A DNA stretch of 64,000 nucleotides from positions 2,097,682 to 2,161,681 of the forward strand of contig JAEVLN010000016.1 of NCBI GenBank assembly GCA_018350325.1, in the 5' to 3' direction. Source of the stretch: Globodera rostochiensis. Its lineage: Eukaryota > Nematoda > Chromadorea > Rhabditida > Heteroderidae. Positions 58,336-64,000 of the stretch are shown here, piece after piece (position 1 is the stretch's first letter; each line of letters begins with the position of its first letter). Under the pieces are notes generated by a model, which did not search any database, was not told the origin of the DNA, and worked only from the letters and a program-made list of their open reading frames with translations. The translations under genes were made by a program, and so were the position numbers.

Positions 58336-61300
58336 CATTTATTAAAATAACCATAAGAATATTGAACTAAATAAAAAAAATTGTTTTTTTTTTTATAACA
58401 AATAAACAATTAAAATATAATTATTAAATCAAGTTTAAACGATTTTGTGGTGAGTGATCTCCAGAATTCTATGCATTCAGTTAGTCTTCTAGAATAATGT
58501 TTTTTTGTTAAATTGGAAATTTAGTAAATTTTTCAGAAAACTCATTGGGTGAGTGGATAATGAGGAAATTTTTTTTATATCAAATTGTTTAATTTACTCG
58601 TTATTTTTATTACCAACCATACGCACCTTTTGTTTTGAGTTTATCTTCCAAATTGTTTTATTAAATTTATATAATTTTTATTACCAGCTATTACTTTATG
58701 CATTGATCCAGATATCTACGTCTTAAGCACTATATACATATTCAAATTAGCTCAGTTCCTTCACATATTTCAGATTTTTTTAATACATTTTTTTAGTTTT
58801 TTATTCATAATATGAATTCTCTGCCCTTTTATTTTGCATTAATAAACAGTAGTTCAATACACAAGCCACAAATCATGAGTAATTGCACAATATGTGTTTT
58901 TTACAGGTAAATTCAAATTTTATTGTTATTAGTTTGATAAATTAGTTCTAATTTTTTTTACAATACTAAATTCTTTTGTTAATGCCAAAAAGTTTTTTTA
59001 TGATTTTTCACAACTTTTTATAAATTCGTTAATTATATATTAAATTTCTGTTAATACATTGTGTAACTTTTTTTAATATTATTTTTTAACTTGTCGGTTT
59101 GCCCCCACATTTTCCCGTCGTTTTCGTATGAGTGGCGAGCAATAGGGATATTTAATTTGACTTAATTAATTTAATTTGATCACAATATATTTTATTATAA
59201 TCTATTTCACTTCAATTTATCTTGTTAAGTGGTTATTATTAAAATTATTTTCACATATCTGTAATTTATATTTTTGATATGTTTCTTTAATTGACATTAT
59301 TAATTTACAATGGGTTTTTTTCTTAATCAACTATTAAGCTATTTAATATTTATATTTTGACGTAATGGAATTCAAATCTATGAATTGTAAAAAATAATTT
59401 AAAAGTTTATTTAAAAAAACAATTTTATAATAATTATTAAGCAATAACTTTATTGCAAATATATAAATTTAATTGATATTTATATGAACTACGAAGGATT
59501 AAAAAATCGGCATCTGCAATCTCAATCGTAGCGGGTACAAAAAAGCTTAATATAAAATTAGACGCATTAGATCACCTAAAAAGAAGCTTATAAACGAGAA
59601 CATAATGATACACTGTAAAACTAAACCTACTTATAAAACAAAAAACCAAATTTTTATTATTTAAGGTTGTTATAAAGTGTCGCATCACCTTGTGCTTGCA
59701 AAAAAAAGTATTGCGGTTTACCAAAACTGATAATTGAAAATATTGTTTTTAATGAAATAATTCAAACGTCTATAGAAATATATCTGATTAATAAAGCCTT
59801 AATTATATTATAAATTTGAAATTGATTATAGCAATGTCTTGCACCCGTTGGTTACGCTCCAATTATTGGCAAAACCAAGACTGTCCCGGAACAACGCCCT
59901 GAAGTCTTTTGCTGTCTCAATCAATTATTCTGTTATATCCGAATTAAATTTAGATGTAGAAAACATTATATGGTAAATCACAGTAACATTAAACATTATA
60001 TTATATGAGAAAGCAGTCGATTAATAAGCTACGTATTAAACAGCAAAAACCTTATTGCTTTACACATTATGCTCAATCTGCAATTGAGTTCAATCAACTC
60101 TGCACCTCATTAGCGAAAGTCATTACAAATTTAATTTGGCTAAACATCAAATTTAAAAAAGATAATGATATTTGAAGTGATATTAACAAAACAAAACAAG
60201 AAAGCATTTAATTTTACCAAATTTTGTTAGTAAATCTATCAGTTGGTGTATTCCTCGTTTATTAGAAGTCGCTTGAATTAAATTATTATTTTCTGTGAAG
60301 AGAAACGCAATGAAAAAAAAAACAATATTTATGGATTGTACTGATTTCGCATTTGAAAAAAAAAAACGGACTTTAACTGCGAGTATGTGGATCATTAGAA
60401 TTGTAGTATTTCTGCTAGGAGAACTAATTTTTCAACATATTACTTATGTTAAATATTTTAACTTAGCATGGCATTTTTAGGTCAATGATATTGCGGTCGT
60501 TTAAGGCAGGTTGCAAGGTTTTATCGTAACTCAAAAAGTCCATCTTAACTTTTAATAAATCAAAACATTGCGACTCGTATCTTTAGATGGGCCAAGTTGA
60601 TTCATAACCATTAAAAGCATTTTTTATTTACTCAATGGGAGTGTTTTTTATTTTTACATATTGATTTACCATTTTTTCAAAAATTATGAAGAATTCTCTT
60701 TATATACCATAAATAACCTTATCTGTCTCATCCCATTTAACTTCTTTTTTTTTTGAAAAGTATAGTCAAGCTTCAATAAATACTTATAATTTTAAATAAA
60801 AACTTATTCATTTTTTAAATTTACCAATTAACAACTATTCTGTTTTTGCTCATTATATTTTTATATTTAAATAATATTATTAATAAGCTTACTTATATCT
60901 TTTTAATTTAAAATTTATTATTTTTAAAATAAAATAACAATATTCCATTATGTTGTAGTTATTTTGCTTTGATTTATATATTTGCACCAATAATTGTTGT
61001 CTATTTATTAAAGCTTCTGTTTTAAATGCAAAATGTCCAGCAATTTGATTCACTAAATTCGTGTATTCGATTTTATAAATGGGCATTTAATATTGTTTGG
61101 AAAAGACTTTTACAAGTCGAGATACAACTTATTTCATCAGACCCGGTGCTCTGACAGTGAAATGCCGGGCGGATACGCCGTCAGCTGGGAAATTAGGTTT
61201 TTTCTCTTTAAAACTTATATAAGATTAAATATAATAATGTGATCGCATTTTAGAACTTCGAACAAATTACTCGCATTGCCTAAATAATTTTGTTTAGCCT

Positions 61301-62478
61301 ATATGTTTTGTTGCTTTTAACAATATGCATAATGGCCATGGCCGTAATTATTATATGCATAATGTCGTTTGGATTAAATTATTTGTTAATTTAAATTGTT
61401 AAAACTTGAGTGCAATTTTGGTCAGTTGTGTTTATAATTTGTAAACACTTATTCATAAATTATTATATGCATAATAATTTTTATATAATTTTATCTGAAT
61501 ATTTAAGATGTGGTACGACTTGCATCCGTCTTCTCTGCAACCGAAAATGAAATTGAATTAATTATTGTGAAGATTTTTTGTCAGGATTCGTTTTTTGTAA
61601 GCAACAGCAAGAATATAAGTAATATAAGTTGAATCCACATCAAATGCTAAGTATCATGTATGTTAAGAACGTATCCTTGTGTTTAGAGTGATGTGTAAAA
61701 ACAAATCGACGCTCTTGCAAGTCTAGTCAAGTTGTTTAGGCTGAGTAGCAAAGTAATCTTTGGATAACCAAATTTTTTTATATTAAAATTTGCATTACTG
61801 AAAACGCTGCCTTTTATTTAAAAATTAATATTTTTAATTAAAAGCTTAACTTTCTTTATTTTCCAATTTAATTCAAATTGATGTTCAAATGTAATATGAA
61901 TTTTATTTGGTATAATATTATTTTACTTGGCCCCAGAATTCTTTGATGGCACCTTTTTCGGAACACATTTTACAATATTTATGTGTAAGTATATCTTTGT
62001 TCTAAAGAATTATGAAGTTTATGCTTGCTACTGATCAAAGAGCATTGCGTTAGCATGCTTGTTATTATGTATTTTTTGCATAAAAATTTTTTAAGCAACG
62101 TAGGCTTGGAATTTATGTTTAAAGATAAAACAAATTTTAAATAATATTTTAATTTTGCTTGAGAGTAAAATTCAAATAAATTAATAATATTCATTATTAT
62201 ATTGATAAGCATAAAATTACTGTCCAATTTTTATTTTTTTAATTCTTATAGTTTCTTTATTGGGTTTTTGCACTTTTTATGTTCATTTGATTTTATTTTT
62301 GACAGTTTTTGAATGTTTTTGGTCGTTTATAACAAATATCCTTGTTCATTCTATTACTTTTTCTGATTTTGTTCGCGAAATAGGTCAATACTTTTTTTCT
62401 ATTTAAATTCAAATAATTATAAAATTAGTGATGTAATTTAATCGGGTATTCATTATTGCAAATTTATTCTTCTTAATA
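58336..62478. other. AT-rich stretch, few islets
   Basis: GC-richer pieces at about 59100-59140, 59840-59900, 60490-60600, 61125-61195 and 61515-61560 are open in more than one frame. The 61125-61195 piece is the most GC-rich but reads equally well on both strands. ATTATATGCATAAT-type palindromes recur near 61325-61475. No gene called. Confidence 0.35.
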
Positions 62479-62721
62479 TTAATCAGTTGATGAGGTTAAA
62501 ACCTTATAAATTTCATTAAAAAACTTGGCAATTTTTCCTGGCGCAAAACTCTGCTTCCATTTCGATGCGTTCATGCTTGTGTCGTTCGCTTTGCAAAAAT
62601 AATTATAACTGGATATTAATAAAATTTGGTTAGTTTTTTAGCTTTTATTGTGCTCATCATCTTCAACGCTCTCATTGCTATGGAAAGGTTCTTGGTCTCC
62701 CTTTTGTTGTTGTAAATTTAT
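62479..62721 (-). CDS. Coding-like segment interrupted by one TAA
   Basis: The first part (62721-62641) reads QQQKGDQEPFHSNESV then EDDEHNKS. After one TAA (62640-62638) the same frame continues to 62482 with KANDTSMNASKWKQSF, APGKIAKFFNEIYK and VLTSSTD. AAG followed by GTTTTA after NEIYK could be a donor, and TTTTTGCAAAG before the second GC-rich part an acceptor. So these may be two exons, or an exon plus a decayed stretch. A second frame of the first part is open as well. Family not recognised. Confidence 0.3.
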
Positions 62722-64000
62722 TTAATATTATTAAAATATGGTTTTTAAGTTATAACTAATATTTTATCATTTGAATATTTATTATTATCTTTTAAAAGTT
62801 TGAAACGTTTTTATGGCATTAACTTTTTGAAACTATTCAAATTTATTTTTACTCTTTAAATTCAAATATTTTTTTAAATTAGGTATTATAGTTTAATTAA
62901 TTTATTTTTTGAATTTTACTGAGTTTAAGAAGAATTTTTTTCAAATAATAAAGTTATTAGAGTTTTCAATATCATCCAAACTGTCAAAGCTTCAGGAATA
63001 AATGGATGAAAAATAAATAAAGCATACGAATTCTTACTTAAAATTTTGCAATTTAGTTCATTTGATGTCCTTTATGTTGACATATGTATTATGCAAGCCG
63101 TAATGTTTAGGTGCTTCTTCATGAACAGCGTCGATTTAACTGTTGATGCAATGTTAGTCCTTTTATTTTATGAGATTGCATATATCTTTTTAAATTTGTT
63201 TGGGGTGGATCCATGCATGTCAATACACCAAAAGTGTTTTATATAATAGTGATATGATGTAAATTATTTTCAGAAGGCGGGTTGCGCTGAGCAGAAGAGT
63301 TCTGACGTCATATAGAGCATCCATCTCTCTAGGGTTTTCCGCTTATAGGGATTATTCTGTTATTTTTTTATTATTTAATTTTAATTTTATCAAAACTATT
63401 GTAAATACAAACTCATCGATGCGCCGTAAATTATTTTTTGCAACAACAAGCCCATCTCATTAAACAGGTTGCTAATAAATGTTCCAATCTTAAATTAAAT
63501 TTTAAATTTTAGCTAAGTTATTTTATACTTCGGCTTTACTTTGTGATACTAATATATTATTAGTTGTCGTATTTTAATTATTTCAAATAAGAATTAAAAC
63601 TTGAACAAAGCTGCCTGTTTCTCTTGCCTGACAAATACATTTTATATATATGTGAATTATTCAATTATTATTAAAATATGCTTAATGTCCGTGTTTATAA
63701 TTTTTTAAAATTTTTTGCTAAATGTGATTTTCAGTTTATGAATTACGATTATATGACTTGTAAATAGAACACGGACTTGAAGAACGATCGAGAATCTCGT
63801 AAAATCTCGGCTCTCGAAAATCTAACCAGATTTTCAATAATTTTTTTGAATTGTGAATTTCTAAACCGAAACTTATTCAATATTGTGTTCGGTGCTGGAC
63901 AGCGAAAAACAACAAGATACCATAAAATCAAAGTTCAAATCATTAGTGAAATTAAAAAAAAATTAAAACTCATTTTTTTATCTGCTAAAGTTTATCCTAA
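62722..64000. other. AT-rich end of window with one GC-richer frame region
   Basis: 63046-63246 is open on the plus strand for 66 codons (hydrophobic, Cys/Phe-rich) and partly on the minus strand (WCIDMHGSTPNKFKK). 63280-63360 and 63770-63830 (AATCTCG/CTCTCG motifs) are GC-richer. None gives a recognisable protein or a complete element. Confidence 0.3.

Noticed and set aside
58182..58409. Overlapping plus and minus frames of 61 and 75 codons
   Set aside because: They result from CCAGAATTCTG palindromes in a truncated hAT-type end.

Overview
The window looks like nuclear DNA of an AT-rich, repeat-rich eukaryote, most likely an invertebrate animal. By eye about three quarters of the bases are A or T. 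It carries a Ty3/Gypsy-type retroelement, several hAT-type non-autonomous DNA transposons with intact 8-bp target duplications, a Mutator-like foldback element, two tRNA-derived (SINE-like) promoters, a dispersed ~106-bp satellite and many short GC-richer islands. Nothing bacterial is seen: no operons, no Shine-Dalgarno-led genes, no long host reading frames. The retroelement frame uses the standard genetic code. Species cannot be named from the sequence alone.

Layout. 1-3688 (minus) is the gag, protease and reverse transcriptase part of one open gag-pol frame, cut by the left window edge. Its leader and probable 5' LTR lie to about 4.2 kb. 4489-5047 is a complete hAT-type MITE. 5-8.3 kb is AT-rich DNA with three exon-like islands on the minus strand, one encoding a HEAGH zinc-protease motif. 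8375-8975 is a truncated hAT-type element holding a foldback. 9-13.5 kb holds duplicated short repeats and a fragment with a hAT-like end. 17570-18719 is a Mutator-like element whose inverted ends are tandem arrays. 18.9-28 kb holds exon-like islands and a tRNA-like SINE head. 30048-31419 is a 13-unit satellite array. 32149-32944 is a second complete hAT-type MITE. 36.3-37.1 kb has reverse-oriented satellite and two other tandem arrays. 38619-38813 is a relic of a hAT transposase C-terminus. 41870-42369 is a broken helix-turn-helix transposase-like gene. 43.5-64 kb is mostly AT-rich with scattered exon-like islands and one more hAT-type end.

How the parts relate. Non-autonomous hAT elements (or pieces of them) occur at least five times with different subterminal repeats, and a hAT transposase relic is also present, so hAT activity shaped this region. 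No complete host gene could be assembled. The GC-richer islands, commonly 40-160 bp and hundreds of bases apart, are probably exons of split genes. Reading frame and strand are often ambiguous, because GC-rich pieces of an AT-rich genome are open in several frames. They are listed with low confidence.
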